Made by a program: the position numbers and the translations under genes | Notes under the pieces: model-generated | Seen by the model: only the letters and a program-made list of their open reading frames with translations | Database searches by the model: none | What the model was told of the DNA's origin: nothing | DNA from: Amycolatopsis taiwanensis DSM 45107 | GTDB lineage: Bacteria; Actinomycetota; Actinomycetes; Mycobacteriales; Pseudonocardiaceae | Length of the DNA: 64,000 nt | Direction: 5' to 3' | NCBI RefSeq assembly: GCF_000519205.1 | Contig: NZ_JAFB01000034.1 | Span: forward strand, 41,204 to 105,203 | Shown: in pieces, positions 46,401 through 56,104 of the stretch | How the letters are laid out: each line of letters begins with the position of its first letter | How positions within the stretch are numbered: the first letter of the stretch is position 1

Positions 46401-47027
46401 CTTGGCGCTACCCCGAACCCCGCCGATCTCGGGGACGGACCGCTGGGCCTGCCCGGGCCGCTCACTCGGGTAACCGTGACCAGCGCCGGAAGCGGCCCGG
46501 TCACGGTGACCGGGCTGAACCTGGCCGGCCCCGATGCCGGGGATTTCCAGGTCCAGGGCGAGAACTGTATCGGGATCACTTTGGCTCCGGCGGCCACCTG
46601 CACGGTGGATTTGCGAGCTCGGGCCGGCGCTGTCGCGGCTCGCTCGGGGGAGTTGGCCATCACGTCTTCGGCCGCGGAGTCTCCGTTACGGCTGCCGTTG
46701 CGGGCGACGGGCCGGGCGCCGGCGTTGCGCATCGATCCGGTACTGGGGCCCACCCGCAGCGTCGCGTCGGTGACCGGAACCGGGTTCCCGCCGGGTGCGG
46801 TGCTCACGCTGCGCTGGGCGAATCCGGCGGGTGAACCGCTGCTGGGTTCGACGGAGGCGGTCGTGCGCCCCGACGGGGGGTTCACCGCGGAACTGCTGGT
46901 GTTCCCCAAGGATCGGATCGGACCTCGGGTGGCGCTGACCAGCGATCCGCGCTGGGGCGAGGCCCGCACCGATTTCCTGGTGGTACCCGCCGCCACGAAT
47001 CCGCCCAAGTTCGTTTTCCGGCCGTGA
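43470..47027 (+). CDS. Exported beta-propeller / choice-of-anchor-D Ig-like eCIS accessory protein
   Basis: About 1185 residues from the GTG at 43470; a GTG at 43452 is also possible and neither has a clear ribosome binding site. A signal peptide or anchor comes first (RRWVPAAALAALLVVLGALLVAGTATAA in two parts). Then come TolB/PD40-like blades with SADGRYVAFLSRS, SADGRFIGYTV, SADGSRVGFTA, SADGRTLAFAST and SAEGRYVSFTS. From about residue 770 there are at least three choice-of-anchor-D/ASH Ig-like domains (GASCPITVVFAPT, GASCPVRLRFTP, PAATCTVDLRARA). It is transcribed away from the particle genes behind a shared operator. A cell-surface binding or sensing role is inferred; it may replace the missing fibre, but nothing in the sequence shows that it joins the particle. 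Confidence 0.75.
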   Translation: MEFLLRGQRRWVPAAALAALLVVLGALLVAGTATAAPTGRTERVSVGTDGGEGPDGTQPGEEHDSAISADGRYVAFLSRSNLAVAVGPEPHNEFLKLYVRDRQAAGRTVWIDGPATEQAAVTDPTISADGRFIGYTVRNRGDSGSMVYLYDRDADHNEIFDEPGGTRETLVSGPAFGLPDGESADEPALAGRGGAIGFTVHESPIPGKLSAHVVNTDGADLTGPTELVDFGTDRSRGTGYTWRYVDFVNDSATPVTLTGVTVTGRDAAEFQAMTEDDCRRTLRKGESCRVYVTFSQPPIGAGRYHAVLSTTGPERHSGTSVGLAATRACQPNSDGCPSLPLTASPNPSLSTADGYGQQQQSVMVTNNGSSYLSVASALVDGSEQAWFRLDTTDCLRVLAPGDQCLINYRFQPTGFGLAVATLVMEGYSFAEPPPSRQPDDGGGTLDGTGAAPEVLLDNARLVGVATRPVVYLARDDGSGRFDDAVSGPAKVVSVNAAGTTIEGRRSSVSADARFAAFDSIESASPPPAAPVATTAAVSTPPASCRTVYRRDTSASTAVTVVSRPGTALAAQRSFGAATQASISADGSRVGFTATVVDVADPDPCGPAASPPPAGVFVRDLGAGATVRGDRPQANSAEPDGSAGSPALSADGRTLAFASTATNLVPGDTNISEDAFVRDLQGTFPGESGTPFTERVSVDSDGNQVSGAGGRFPHEAGAGSRPQISAEGRYVSFTSFSDQLVSGDTNDSDDVFVRDRLPVPVLAPIPVTFAETVVGESSPSVTVTLRNDGTGPLAVSAAAVAGPAAGEYHITANGCTGQLLHRGASCPITVVFAPTAAGDRAATLTVSHSAPGSPAADPLQGTGVVGNPVLAPDPLDFGGQTVASPGQPRTVTVANTGKGSFTVTGIAVQGPAAGEFSIVDTGCQGVRLAPGASCPVRLRFTPATLGARNATLRLSHTAPGAVVTSALTGTGTPMPVPGLGATPNPADLGDGPLGLPGPLTRVTVTSAGSGPVTVTGLNLAGPDAGDFQVQGENCIGITLAPAATCTVDLRARAGAVAARSGELAITSSAAESPLRLPLRATGRAPALRIDPVLGPTRSVASVTGTGFPPGAVLTLRWANPAGEPLLGSTEAVVRPDGGFTAELLVFPKDRIGPRVALTSDPRWGEARTDFLVVPAATNPPKFVFRP

Positions 47028-47051
47028 CGGCCCTGCCGGTGCAGCGCGGGC

Positions 47052-47065
47052 TGCCCATTAGGGCA
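47052..47065. promoter_or_regulatory. TGCCC-N4-GGGCA palindrome before the gene at 47113
   Basis: TGCCCATTAGGGCA has perfect arms and lies 47 bp upstream of the ATG and 25 bp after the stop of the propeller gene. The centre TTAG matches that of the site at 40709. Confidence 0.55.
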
Positions 47066-47112
47066 CCCCAGCGTCCCTGGGCCTGCCGGAACAGTCCGGG
47101 GAGGATCGGCCC

Positions 47113-48402
47113 ATGAGCGTTACCGCGCGATTTCCCGTCCAGGTCGCCGAGGTCGACCCGGGAGGTGAGGTGTCGCTGAACCTTCAGCTGCGCAACGTAG
47201 GGTCTATTGTGGACTCTTACACCTTCGAACCGGTCGGGCTGCCCGCGGGCTGGGTGACCGTGGAGCCGCCCACGGTTTCGCTGTACCCGGGGACCGAGGC
47301 CGAGGTGCGGGTACGGATCGCGCCGCCACGCGCCCCCGAGACGGCCACGGGTCCGATGCCGTTCGGGGTCAGGGTGCTGCCCTCGGAGCAGCCCGCTGCG
47401 GCGGTGCTGCCAGAGGCCACGTTATCGGTCGCGCCGTTCGCGGAACTGACCGCCGAACTCATCCCGCACAACAGCCAGGGGCGCCGCTCGGCGCGGCATG
47501 AGGTCGCGGTGGACAACCGGGGCAACGAACCGGCGACCGCGGTGCTGACCGCCGCAAATCCGGACGACCTGCTGAATTTCCGGATCAAACCGGAGCGGAT
47601 CGAGGTGGCACCTGGCAAAGCCGGTTTCGTCCTCGTCCGGCCGCGGGCCCGCCGGCTGATCTGGCGGGGCCAGTCCGCGGGGCGGCCGTTCCAGGTACTG
47701 GTGTCCACAGCGGACAGTGAGCACGCCGTCGCGGCGGCTCCGCCGGTGTCGCTGGACGGGGCCTTCCTGCAACTGCCGGTGATCTCCCGGACCGTGTTGC
47801 GGGCCGCGTTGGTCGCGGCCGGGGTGGTGGCGGCCCTGGCCGGGTTGTGGTTCGGGTTGCTACGCCCGACGATCCGGTCGGCTGCCCAGGATGCGGTGGC
47901 CGAACCGGTCACCCAGGCCCAGCAGGACGCGTCGAGGGCGGCCAACGCGGCCAAGGACGCGGGCGCCTCGGAGAATGCCGCCAACCGGGCCGCCGGTGCC
48001 GCGGAAACCGCGGCCGGCAGACTGGATCCCGCCGCGGCCGGAGCACTGGCCGGGGCGCCCATGTCGACCCGGCTGTTCGCCGTCGCCGGCCCCGGAGCCA
48101 CCGCGAGCGCCACCCTGCAGGTGCGGGACGGACGATTGCTGGAGATCACCGATATCGTGCTGCAGAACCCGCAGGGGGACAACGGAATTTTGACCCTTCG
48201 CCGGGGTGACGACATCCTGCTGCGCTCCGCGCTGGCCAACTTCCGGGATTTGGACTATCACTTCGTGACCCCGATCCAGATCGACGCCGGGCAGAGACTG
48301 GTGATGGACTTGTCCTGCACCGCTCCCGGCGGTGGCGCCGGCACTTGTTCGGTGGCCTCCCTGGTCGGCGGACTTGACCACGCCAAGAGCGCCGGCCCCT
48401 GA
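47113..48402 (+). CDS. Ig-like membrane protein of the eCIS locus (COG1470-type)
   Basis: 429 residues; GGGGAGGAT before the ATG. The N-terminal 220 residues are two Ig-like domains (VDPGGEVSLNLQLRNVGSIVDSYTF in parts, VDNRGNEPATAVLTA). One membrane helix lies at about 225-250 (LRAALVAAGVVAALAGLWFGLL). An Ala-rich heptad-like helix follows (QQDASRAANAAKDAGASENAANRAA in parts), then a compact C-terminal beta domain (ITDIVLQNPQGDNGILTL). Orientation is probably Ig domains in the cytoplasm with the coil and C-domain outside, as there is no signal peptide. Streptomyces eCIS loci carry similar membrane proteins linked to attachment of the particle to the membrane. That role is inferred here. Confidence 0.75.
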   Translation: MSVTARFPVQVAEVDPGGEVSLNLQLRNVGSIVDSYTFEPVGLPAGWVTVEPPTVSLYPGTEAEVRVRIAPPRAPETATGPMPFGVRVLPSEQPAAAVLPEATLSVAPFAELTAELIPHNSQGRRSARHEVAVDNRGNEPATAVLTAANPDDLLNFRIKPERIEVAPGKAGFVLVRPRARRLIWRGQSAGRPFQVLVSTADSEHAVAAAPPVSLDGAFLQLPVISRTVLRAALVAAGVVAALAGLWFGLLRPTIRSAAQDAVAEPVTQAQQDASRAANAAKDAGASENAANRAAGAAETAAGRLDPAAAGALAGAPMSTRLFAVAGPGATASATLQVRDGRLLEITDIVLQNPQGDNGILTLRRGDDILLRSALANFRDLDYHFVTPIQIDAGQRLVMDLSCTAPGGGAGTCSVASLVGGLDHAKSAGP

Positions 48403-48550
48403 ACCGACTCGCCCTCCACCTCGGCAAGTCCCACTCGCGGTTCGCCGAACCGTCTCCCGAGTTGTGCCCCCAGCGGTTCGAAGGACGAGTTCCGCCGACT
48501 TCCACCGAGAATTCGACGTCACGTGGCGAACGACCTGACGTGAACCGTTG

Positions 48551-50104
48551 TCACGAGGCGTCCAACCGGCCGGCCATGAGTTCGCCCACCATGATCGCGG
48601 TCAGGTTGGTGTTGGCTCTCGAGACGAAGGGGAAGATCGACGCGTCGACCACGCGGAGGCCGTCTACCCCCAGCACGCGGCACTCCGGGTCCACCACGGA
48701 CGCCGGGTCGTCCGGCGAGCCCATGCGGCAGGTGCTGGTCCCGTGTTGAGTGTCGACGGCGGTGGCCAGCAGGTGCCGGTCGAGGTCGGCATCGGTGCCG
48801 TCGAGCGCGGCACGCAAGGCCTGGTTGACGCGCCAGGGATCGCCGTCGCATAGCTCGCGAATCGGGTCGGTGTCCACGAGTCCGGCGAGTAGCCGGGCGC
48901 CCTCACGCAGGCGCTGGAGATCGCGCTCGTCGGAGAGCATGTTCTCGTGCACCATTGGCTGAGTGGCCGGGTCGAGATCGGTGAGCTCTATCCAGCCCCG
49001 GGAGAACACCATGTTGACCCACACGCCCACTCCGCCGGCACCGGCGCGTACGTCGGCGTTGCCCATCGCCAGCACGTTTTGGTTCAGCGCTACGAGCATC
49101 ATGTCGTTCGGCAGGTCCGGCCGGCCACTGTCGTAGCGGACACAGCAGTTGGTATGCCGGTCGTCGGGCTCCGCAGAGTTCTCCGGTGTCAGCGGCAGCC
49201 CGATCATGTTCATCGGGTGATCCTGCAGGCCCTGGCCCACAGGTACGTCGACACGAACGCCGACGCCCAGTTTGCCCAGCGCGGCCTCCGGTCCGATGCC
49301 CGAGCGGAGCAGGATTGCGGGCGAGGCGATGACGCCCGCGCTGAGCACGACCTGCTCGGCCCGCAAAACCTCCCCGCCCGCGAGCCGGACGCCGACAGCC
49401 CGGGTCCCCTCGAACACCACGGTGTCGACGAGAGCGTCCCCGCGGATTTCTAATGTGGGCAACTCACGCGCGGGCTCGAGGTAGGCGTCGTTCGTCGAGA
49501 CGCGGCGGCTGTCCCTGGAGTTGATCGGATAGGGGGAGACGCCGGTGGCGCCGGGCGCATTGACGTCCTCTGCCCAGTCGAAGCCGTGCCGTAGCGCCGC
49601 AGCACGCAGACCCTCGTCCACTGCGCCCCAGGTCTCTACCGGAGCGCGGTACACCGGGATCGGTCCGGTCGAACCGTGGTAGTCGAGTGCGCCGAAGTCC
49701 GCATCTGACTCCAGTTTGGCGAAGTATGGCAGCACATCCTCGGGTCCCCAGCCGGCGCAGCCGGCCTTGACCCACTCCTCGAAGTCCTCCATCGGAGGCC
49801 GGATCGCGATCTGACCGTTCACCGTCGAGCTCCCGCCGACACCCCGGCCTCGCCAGTACAGATAAGGTTCCTGTTGCTCGGTCCGGGTGGCGTTCAACTC
49901 GGGCCACAGGTAGTCACCGACGGTCGGGCTCAGCAAGCCGTTCATCGGATTCGGCGAGCGCCACTCCTGCGGAAGCGCTGCCGACCGGTAGTCGATGCCT
50001 GCTTCCAGCAGCAGGACACGCCGTCCTTTCGCGGCGCAACGCGCTGCGAGGGCGGCGCCTGCCGAACCCGCGCCCACCACGATGATTTCCCATGGGCCAG
50101 TCAC
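48551..50104 (-). CDS. GMC-family FAD-dependent oxidoreductase (choline dehydrogenase-like)
   Basis: 517 residues from the GTG at 50104, which has AGGAGG 8 bp upstream; the open frame runs to 50200 but would cross the operator. FAD-binding signatures are IIVVGAGSAGAALAARCA (residues 6-23), the GMC-1 stretch GRGVGGSSTVNGQIAIRP and the GMC-2 stretch VVLSAGVIASPAILLRSGIG. The C-terminal catalytic region has HGTSTCRMG with the active-site His, and VDASIFPFVSRANTNLTA. It oxidises an alcohol, but the substrate cannot be read from sequence. Divergent to a GbsR/MarR-like regulator, it is the probable target of that regulator. Choline or glycine-betaine metabolism is possible because GbsR controls that pathway in Bacillus. 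Confidence 0.92.
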   Translation of the reverse strand: MTGPWEIIVVGAGSAGAALAARCAAKGRRVLLLEAGIDYRSAALPQEWRSPNPMNGLLSPTVGDYLWPELNATRTEQQEPYLYWRGRGVGGSSTVNGQIAIRPPMEDFEEWVKAGCAGWGPEDVLPYFAKLESDADFGALDYHGSTGPIPVYRAPVETWGAVDEGLRAAALRHGFDWAEDVNAPGATGVSPYPINSRDSRRVSTNDAYLEPARELPTLEIRGDALVDTVVFEGTRAVGVRLAGGEVLRAEQVVLSAGVIASPAILLRSGIGPEAALGKLGVGVRVDVPVGQGLQDHPMNMIGLPLTPENSAEPDDRHTNCCVRYDSGRPDLPNDMMLVALNQNVLAMGNADVRAGAGGVGVWVNMVFSRGWIELTDLDPATQPMVHENMLSDERDLQRLREGARLLAGLVDTDPIRELCDGDPWRVNQALRAALDGTDADLDRHLLATAVDTQHGTSTCRMGSPDDPASVVDPECRVLGVDGLRVVDASIFPFVSRANTNLTAIMVGELMAGRLDAS

Positions 50105-50170
50105 ACGAACCTCCTGTCCCGGCGCGCTCCGCCGGCGGCTGACGCGAAGTGCCTGTATGATCATCAAGAA

Positions 50171-50217
50171 GTGAACGTTCAGGCAATAGTGAATGTTCAC
50201 TGTTGTCTGAACGTTAT
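50171..50217. promoter_or_regulatory. Operator with two palindromes and a third half-like site
   Basis: TGAACGTTCA at 50172-50181 is a perfect palindrome. AGTGAATGTTCACT at 50188-50201 is a near-perfect one. CTGAACGTTA at 50207-50216 repeats the core. Centres are about 18 bp apart, so the sites would sit on nearby faces of the helix. They lie between the divergent oxidoreductase and regulator genes, fitting autoregulation. Confidence 0.65.
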
Positions 50218-50232
50218 CGATGGGGTTGGCTG

Positions 50233-50754
50233 ATGGACAACGCGACGGCAGCGGGACTGCCCGGCACTGTCGAGAACTTCGGCATCGAGATCGGCAACGC
50301 GATGGGGTGGCCCCGCATGGCGGGCCGCGTCCTTGCCACGCTGATGCTCCACGATGGACCGATGTCGATGAAGCAACTCCGCGAGGCCCTGGGTGTGAGT
50401 GCCGGCGCCATTTCCGAGATGGCTCGTCTTCTCGATCGCAACGGGGTTGTCACCAGGGTCAAGATTCCCAACACGCGTCAGACCGGCTACACGTACCGCC
50501 ACGACGCCTGGCTCGGCTGCCTGCAGCACCAAATCGCGATCACCACGCAACTACTGCGCCTCGCCGAATCATCGAGTCACACCCCGGAGGCGAAAGCCGA
50601 ACACGCGAGAGGTCGCTTCGCCGACATGCGCGCGTACTACACGCTCGTCACCGACAAACTGCGGGAAGCCGAGCAAGAGTTCAGCGGCCGCCTCGTCGCC
50701 GATGGCACTCCGCCACCGCCGCCCTCGCCCGCGGGGGCCGTCCCGCCGCAGTGA
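50233..50754 (+). CDS. GbsR/MarR-like transcriptional regulator
   Basis: 173 residues from the ATG at 50233 (GGGGTTGG precedes it). The winged helix reads GRVLATLMLHDGPMSMKQLREALGVSAGAISEMARLLDRNGVVTRVK in parts (about residues 35-85), with the recognition helix at SAGAISEMARLL. NFGIEIGNAMGWPRMAGR before it is the GbsR-type N-terminal helix. The C-terminal half is a dimerisation helix followed by a Pro-rich tail. It is transcribed divergently from the GMC oxidoreductase over a three-site operator, so it probably represses both. The effector is unknown. Confidence 0.85.
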   Translation: MDNATAAGLPGTVENFGIEIGNAMGWPRMAGRVLATLMLHDGPMSMKQLREALGVSAGAISEMARLLDRNGVVTRVKIPNTRQTGYTYRHDAWLGCLQHQIAITTQLLRLAESSSHTPEAKAEHARGRFADMRAYYTLVTDKLREAEQEFSGRLVADGTPPPPPSPAGAVPPQ

Positions 50755-51484
50755 TAGCCGTGTCCGTCTGTGGCTGACCAGCCCTCGTCGTAGGCGGGCA
50801 GCGCCGCTTGGGTGTGGTTGGCGCAGCGGCCGCGCGCAGACCACGTTCCCAGCACGCCATCGAGCAGGGCGTGACCAACCGGTCAAAATCTTCGCCGCTA
50901 CGTTGGTCGACACCGGTTCGATCGGTGGCACGCTGTTTTCGAGGAATACAAGGGAACCAGCAACGCTGAACTCGCGCTCGCCCGCACGATCGCGACCAAA
51001 CGTGTCTACCCACCGATGCGACGCCAACCTGACACGGCGACCGGAAACATCAGCACATCGGCATGAATGTGGGTCCTCTACGGCGCGATTCGGCGCAGGT
51101 TTTCGGGCCGCACGGGGCCGCGAGCAGCGGTGAGGGTCAGGCGATGTGCGGCGAATTGGTCCGCGGTTGAGGTTCGTCAGCACCGGATACTTGATTTGTC
51201 CGCGCGGAACTCAGTACCGCGTGATCGGCCCTCGTCGTGGAAGCTGAGTTCTCCGTGCAGCGACAGCGAGGCGAAGTTGCTGCCATTGATGCTGACCTCG
51301 CACTTGCCGTAGTGGCGGGAATCGGCCGCCTCCCGTCGACGCGTCGCCCAGCGCCGGTAGCGGTGGCGCTGGTATCGCCTTCGGATTCGGAGTGTGGCGT
51401 CCCTTGGTTCGGTGTGAGTTGGGTGCATGACAGGGGCGGCGCCCAGACAATGGCGCGGTATGTCCGGGTGCTGACCCCGTGGTG
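50755..51484. other. No gene recognised
   Basis: These ~730 bp hold only short frames in both directions without ribosome binding sites, domain motifs or the GC3 pattern of the neighbours. It may be old decayed DNA beside the HNH gene. Confidence 0.55.
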
Positions 51485-52756
51485 TCATGCGGCTTGTTGG
51501 TATCTGGGTGGGGTAGTGTGTGCGAGGTTGCGCATGGGTCTTCGCTCCTTGTCGAACCAGGGTGGCGGGATGAATTCGGGCAGATGCCCGTTCATCCTTA
51601 CCTCCCACTGCGTGTGGTGGATCACCCGGTGATGCTTAGCGCACAGGAGCACGAGATTGTCGGCGTCGGTGCGCTTGTCCACCGACCACTGGACCACGTG
51701 ATGCGGTGTCGTCCACTTAGGACCGCGAGTGCAGCCCGGAAAACTACATCCACCGTCTCGGACGGCCAGGTAGCGGCGTTGGGCGGGGGTGGCGAACCGG
51801 GACGCGTCGCCCACATACAGGGGCGCGGCGTTGTTGCCGAAGATCGCGGGCACCACCTTCGACTCACACGCCAGCCGCCGGAGCGCGTCCACACTCGATA
51901 TCCCGGGGATGTCGAGGAAGGCGTGCCGGGCACGGTTCTCCAGCTCCGCGAGAGTGACCGACACGATCATCACGGCGCGTTCACCGCCCTGGGTCGCCAA
52001 CTGATCGCAACGCGCGGCCAAGCCAATGATCTCGGCGAGGGCGTCTCCTGCTCGTTCGGCGGGGGTGCGGGAATCATGTTCACCGGTCTCGGGATTCTTG
52101 TGTGGCTTCGCCAGTGGCCCGAGTAGCCCGTCGAGTTCTTCGGCGGTTTCGGGGTCGAGTTCACCGCTGAAGCGGATGCTGCCGTCTTTGCGGCGCGTGA
52201 TGTCCAACCGCCGCAGCGGATGGGCTTGCTCGCGGTCCTTGTCCTCCGGTGGTGCGGTGTCCTGCTCCCAGATCGCGCGCAACCGACGACCGGCTTTGCG
52301 CACCGCTTCCGGTCCGGCTTGTCGAGCCAGCTCGACCAGAATCCGCTCATCCGCCTCGCGCTGCTCGACCGGAATCCCGGCCGGGCACGCCTGCAGAGTC
52401 GTGGTTATCGCGTGGACGTGTTCTGCATTAATTTCCCCGGCGGTCAAGGCGTGCCCGGTGACGGCCTGCGGAGGGGGCTGCGGCACCCCGGTCAGCGATG
52501 AGGAGGGCATGGTTGCCGCAGCGTGTTCGATGCGTTGTCTGGCTTCCCGTGCGGAGATCCGCAACGTATCGGTCAGGAACGCGACAGTGTCCTTGAACCC
52601 CAGAGACTTCCCCAGTCCGCGCTGCTCGCTCTCGCCCACAACCTTGACCATCTCCGCATAGGCGATCCGCAGCCTTTCCTCACACGCCACCGCAACCTCG
52701 GCCAGGTCCCCATCGGGAACCTGCCAAAGTTGGGAAGCGGGAGTCTGCTCGGACAT
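51485..52756 (-). CDS. DUF222 / HNH endonuclease-motif protein (13E12-type)
   Basis: 423 residues. The N-terminal DUF222 region (EVAVACEERLRIAYAEMVKVV, LRISAREARQRIEHA) leads to a C-terminal HNH nuclease: GCSFPGCTRGPKWTTPHHVVQWSV, then TDADNLVLLCAKHHRVIHH. The zinc Cys pairs and the catalytic His-His are present. This is the widespread actinobacterial family known from mycobacteria as 13E12 repeat proteins, often present in many copies and linked to mobile regions. It is full length. Whether it is a mobile homing-type nuclease or a housekeeping protein is unknown. Confidence 0.92.
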   Translation of the reverse strand: MSEQTPASQLWQVPDGDLAEVAVACEERLRIAYAEMVKVVGESEQRGLGKSLGFKDTVAFLTDTLRISAREARQRIEHAAATMPSSSLTGVPQPPPQAVTGHALTAGEINAEHVHAITTTLQACPAGIPVEQREADERILVELARQAGPEAVRKAGRRLRAIWEQDTAPPEDKDREQAHPLRRLDITRRKDGSIRFSGELDPETAEELDGLLGPLAKPHKNPETGEHDSRTPAERAGDALAEIIGLAARCDQLATQGGERAVMIVSVTLAELENRARHAFLDIPGISSVDALRRLACESKVVPAIFGNNAAPLYVGDASRFATPAQRRYLAVRDGGCSFPGCTRGPKWTTPHHVVQWSVDKRTDADNLVLLCAKHHRVIHHTQWEVRMNGHLPEFIPPPWFDKERRPMRNLAHTTPPRYQQAA

Positions 52757-52849
52757 GCCACCATATTAACCTATTTTCAGACGTACGTTCGATACACGTT
52801 CGAGTGATTGCGGGAAGGTTCAACTGGTCAGTGCGCCACCTCGTGGTGA

Positions 52850-53150
52850 GAGGAGCGGGACTGCCGCGGTAACGGTGCAGCGAACCTTACCCAGCGCATC
52901 AGCAGTCACCCTGGGTTGGTATCCGCAAGTGTGATTCTCCTCGGCCCCGCGCTGGATCAACCCGGCTACATCGTCATCGATGAACGGACGCCCGATGCGG
53001 TGTGGATACATGCGCTTCTTGGCCACCAAGCGACGATGCCAACGCAGCACTGCGATCCTGTGACGCAGCAACAAAAGGCCGACGTCCTTGGACGTCGACG
53101 AACGGCCGAGCAACCGCAGCCGGCCCACAATCCAGACTAAAGTCAGGGCA
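52850..53150 (-). pseudogene. Integrase/transposase N-terminal remnant
   Basis: Readable pieces are SKDVGLLLLRHRIAVLR, WHRRLVAKKRMYPHRIGRPFIDDDVAGLI and AEENHTCGYQPRV. They match in order the start of actinobacterial IS3/rve-type integrases (leucine-rich helix, WHRRLV, GRPPID, ENPxWGYRRI). Part of the helix-turn-helix is deleted between the first two pieces, and the catalytic core is missing. Confidence 0.7.
53075..53100 (-). terminator. Rho-independent-type terminator after the peptide transporter operon
   Basis: On the minus strand an 8-bp inverted repeat CGACGTCC/GGACGTCG (53080-53097) is followed by GCCTTTTGTTG. It begins 46 bp after the stop of the last ABC gene. Confidence 0.6.
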
Positions 53151-54133
53151 CCACGGACCGGACCTCCGCGAAGTGACACGCCGAGAGGTGCCCGTCGGTG
53201 CGCGGTTCCAACTCCGGGACCTCGGTGGCGCAGGTATCCTGCGCCTTCCAGCACCGTGTGCGGAACCGGCAGCCCGACGGCGGGTCGAGTGGGCTCGGCA
53301 CGTCGCCCTCCAGCCGGATCACCTGCCGCTGCCCGCGCACCTCGGGGGCGGCCACCGGGACCGCCGAGAGCAGCGCCTGCGTGTACGGGTGCGAGGGCCG
53401 CTCGTAGATCTCGTCCTCGGTGCCGATCTCCACGATCTTGCCCAGGTACATCACCGCCACGCGCGTGGACAGGTGCCGGACCACGGACAGGTCGTGCGCG
53501 ATGAACACATAGGAGAGTCCGAATTCCTTCTGCAGTTCACCGAGCAGGTTCATCACCTGCGCTTGGATCGAGACGTCCAAAGCGGACACCGGTTCGTCGC
53601 AGATGATCACCTTCGGCCGCAACGCGAGCGCCCGCGCGATGCCGATGCGCTGGCGCTGCCCGCCGGAGAACTGGTGGGGGTAGCGGTTGAGGTGCTCGGG
53701 GTTGAGGCCCACCACCTCCAGCAGCTCACGCACCTTCTGTGCGCGCGAACCCTTCGGCGCCACCTCGGTGTGGATCTCGAACGGCTCGCCGACGATGTCG
53801 CCGACGGTCATCCGCGGGTTCAGCGACGTGTATGGGTCCTGCAGCACGATCTGGATCTCGCGCCGCAGCCGCCGCAGTTCGCCGCCGCGCAGCTTGAAGA
53901 TGTCGCGGCCCTCGAATGTCGCCCCGCCGGCGGTCGGCTCTTCGAGCCGCATCAGCACCTGCGCGAGCGTCGACTTACCACAGCCCGATTCGCCCACGAC
54001 ACCGAGCGTCTCGCCCGGCATCAGGTCGAACGAGACCCCGTCCACGGCCTTGACCTGCCCGACGGTGCGCTTGAACAGCACCCCCTGGCGCACCGGGAAG
54101 TGCTTGACCAGGTTCTGCACACTAAGGATCGGC

Positions 54134-54141
<8 letters not shown>
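53143..54141 (-). CDS. dppF: Peptide ABC transporter ATP-binding protein (OppF/DppF-like)
   Basis: 332 residues from the GTG at 54141, whose codons overlap the upstream stop by 8 bp (GTGGTTGA); AGAGGTGG lies upstream. Walker A is GESGCGKST (50-58), the Q-loop is [14 protein letters not shown], the signature is [15 protein letters not shown], Walker B is [14 protein letters not shown] and the switch is IAHDLSV. The C-terminal oligopeptide-transporter extension has [14 protein letters not shown]. It pairs with the ATPase encoded upstream and powers import through the two permeases. The gene symbol denotes the subfamily; peptide versus other substrates is not decided by sequence. Confidence 0.93.
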
Positions 54142-55135
<994 letters not shown>

Positions 55136-55141
55136 CGGCCG

Positions 55142-56104
55142 CTACCTCGACTTCGGGTCGAGCGCGTCGCGGATCCCGTCGCCGAGCATCACGAACGCGA
55201 GCACGGTGACGGTGACGAACGCACCGGGGAACAGGAGCATGTGCGGGTCGGCCCGGAAGTAGTCGCGCGAGTCGCTGATCAGCACGCCCCACGAGACCAC
55301 CGGCGGCCGCACACCGATACCGAGGTACGCCAGCGTCGCTTCCGCGCCGATCGCCGCGCCCAGCGCGATGGTGGCGTACACCAGCACCGGAGCCAGCGTA
55401 TTGGGCAGCAGGTGCCGGAACACGATGCGCGGGGTGCTGGCGCCGAGCGCACGTGCTGCCTTCACGTAGTCGAGCTGCTTCGCGACGAGCGTGGCCGAGC
55501 GCATGATGCGCATGGCGACCGGCCAGGTCAGCACCGCGATGGAGCAGACCACCTGCACGATGATCGTGACCGCGCCCGGGCTGGAGCCCGGTGCGTTGAA
55601 CGTCGTGAGGATGACGATGGCGCCGAGCACGAACGGCAGGCCGGCGAAGATGTCGCCCAGCCGCGAGAGCAGGCTGTCGATCAGCCGGCCGTAGTAACCC
55701 GCGAGGATGCCGATCAGCGACCCGAAGAGCACAGTCAGGATCGTCGCGAACACGCCGACCAACAGCGAGGCCCGAGCGCCGTAAATGGTGCGGGCGTACA
55801 CGTCGTAGCCCTGGTTGTCGTAGCCGAACCACGCGTCGGCCGACGGGCCCTGGTTGGCCTTCGCCAGGTCGCTGAAGCCGGCTTCGCGGTGGGAGAACAG
55901 GCCGGGCGCGATGGCGATGAGCACCACGAGCACGATGATCACCGCCGAGATCACGAAGGCGGGCTTGCGGCGCAGCTGGCGCCAGGCGTCGCCCCACAGG
56001 CTGCGGGGCTTCTTCGTCTCGGTCGCGGAGTCGTCGATGCGCGACAGCTCCGCCGCGTCAGCGACTTTGCTGCCCCCGCCTCCGACCAGGTTGGGGTCAG
56101 TCAT
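55142..56104 (-). CDS. dppC: Peptide ABC transporter permease (DppC-like)
   Basis: 320 residues with six predicted membrane spans: the first at about 37-56 (FVISAVIIVLVVLIAIAPGL) after a cytoplasmic N-terminus, the rest between about 105 and 300. A conserved EAA-type loop reads VKAARALGASTPRIVFRHLLPN. The N-terminal OppC_N part is present. The start overlaps the end of the first permease by 8 bp, as coupled permease genes often do. Confidence 0.94.
   Translation of the reverse strand: MTDPNLVGGGGSKVADAAELSRIDDSATETKKPRSLWGDAWRQLRRKPAFVISAVIIVLVVLIAIAPGLFSHREAGFSDLAKANQGPSADAWFGYDNQGYDVYARTIYGARASLLVGVFATILTVLFGSLIGILAGYYGRLIDSLLSRLGDIFAGLPFVLGAIVILTTFNAPGSSPGAVTIIVQVVCSIAVLTWPVAMRIMRSATLVAKQLDYVKAARALGASTPRIVFRHLLPNTLAPVLVYATIALGAAIGAEATLAYLGIGVRPPVVSWGVLISDSRDYFRADPHMLLFPGAFVTVTVLAFVMLGDGIRDALDPKSR

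Noticed and set aside
51177..51608. 143-codon frame on the minus strand beside the HNH gene
   Set aside because: Partly overlaps the HNH gene, has no ribosome binding site, and its Arg/His-rich composition has no domain signal.
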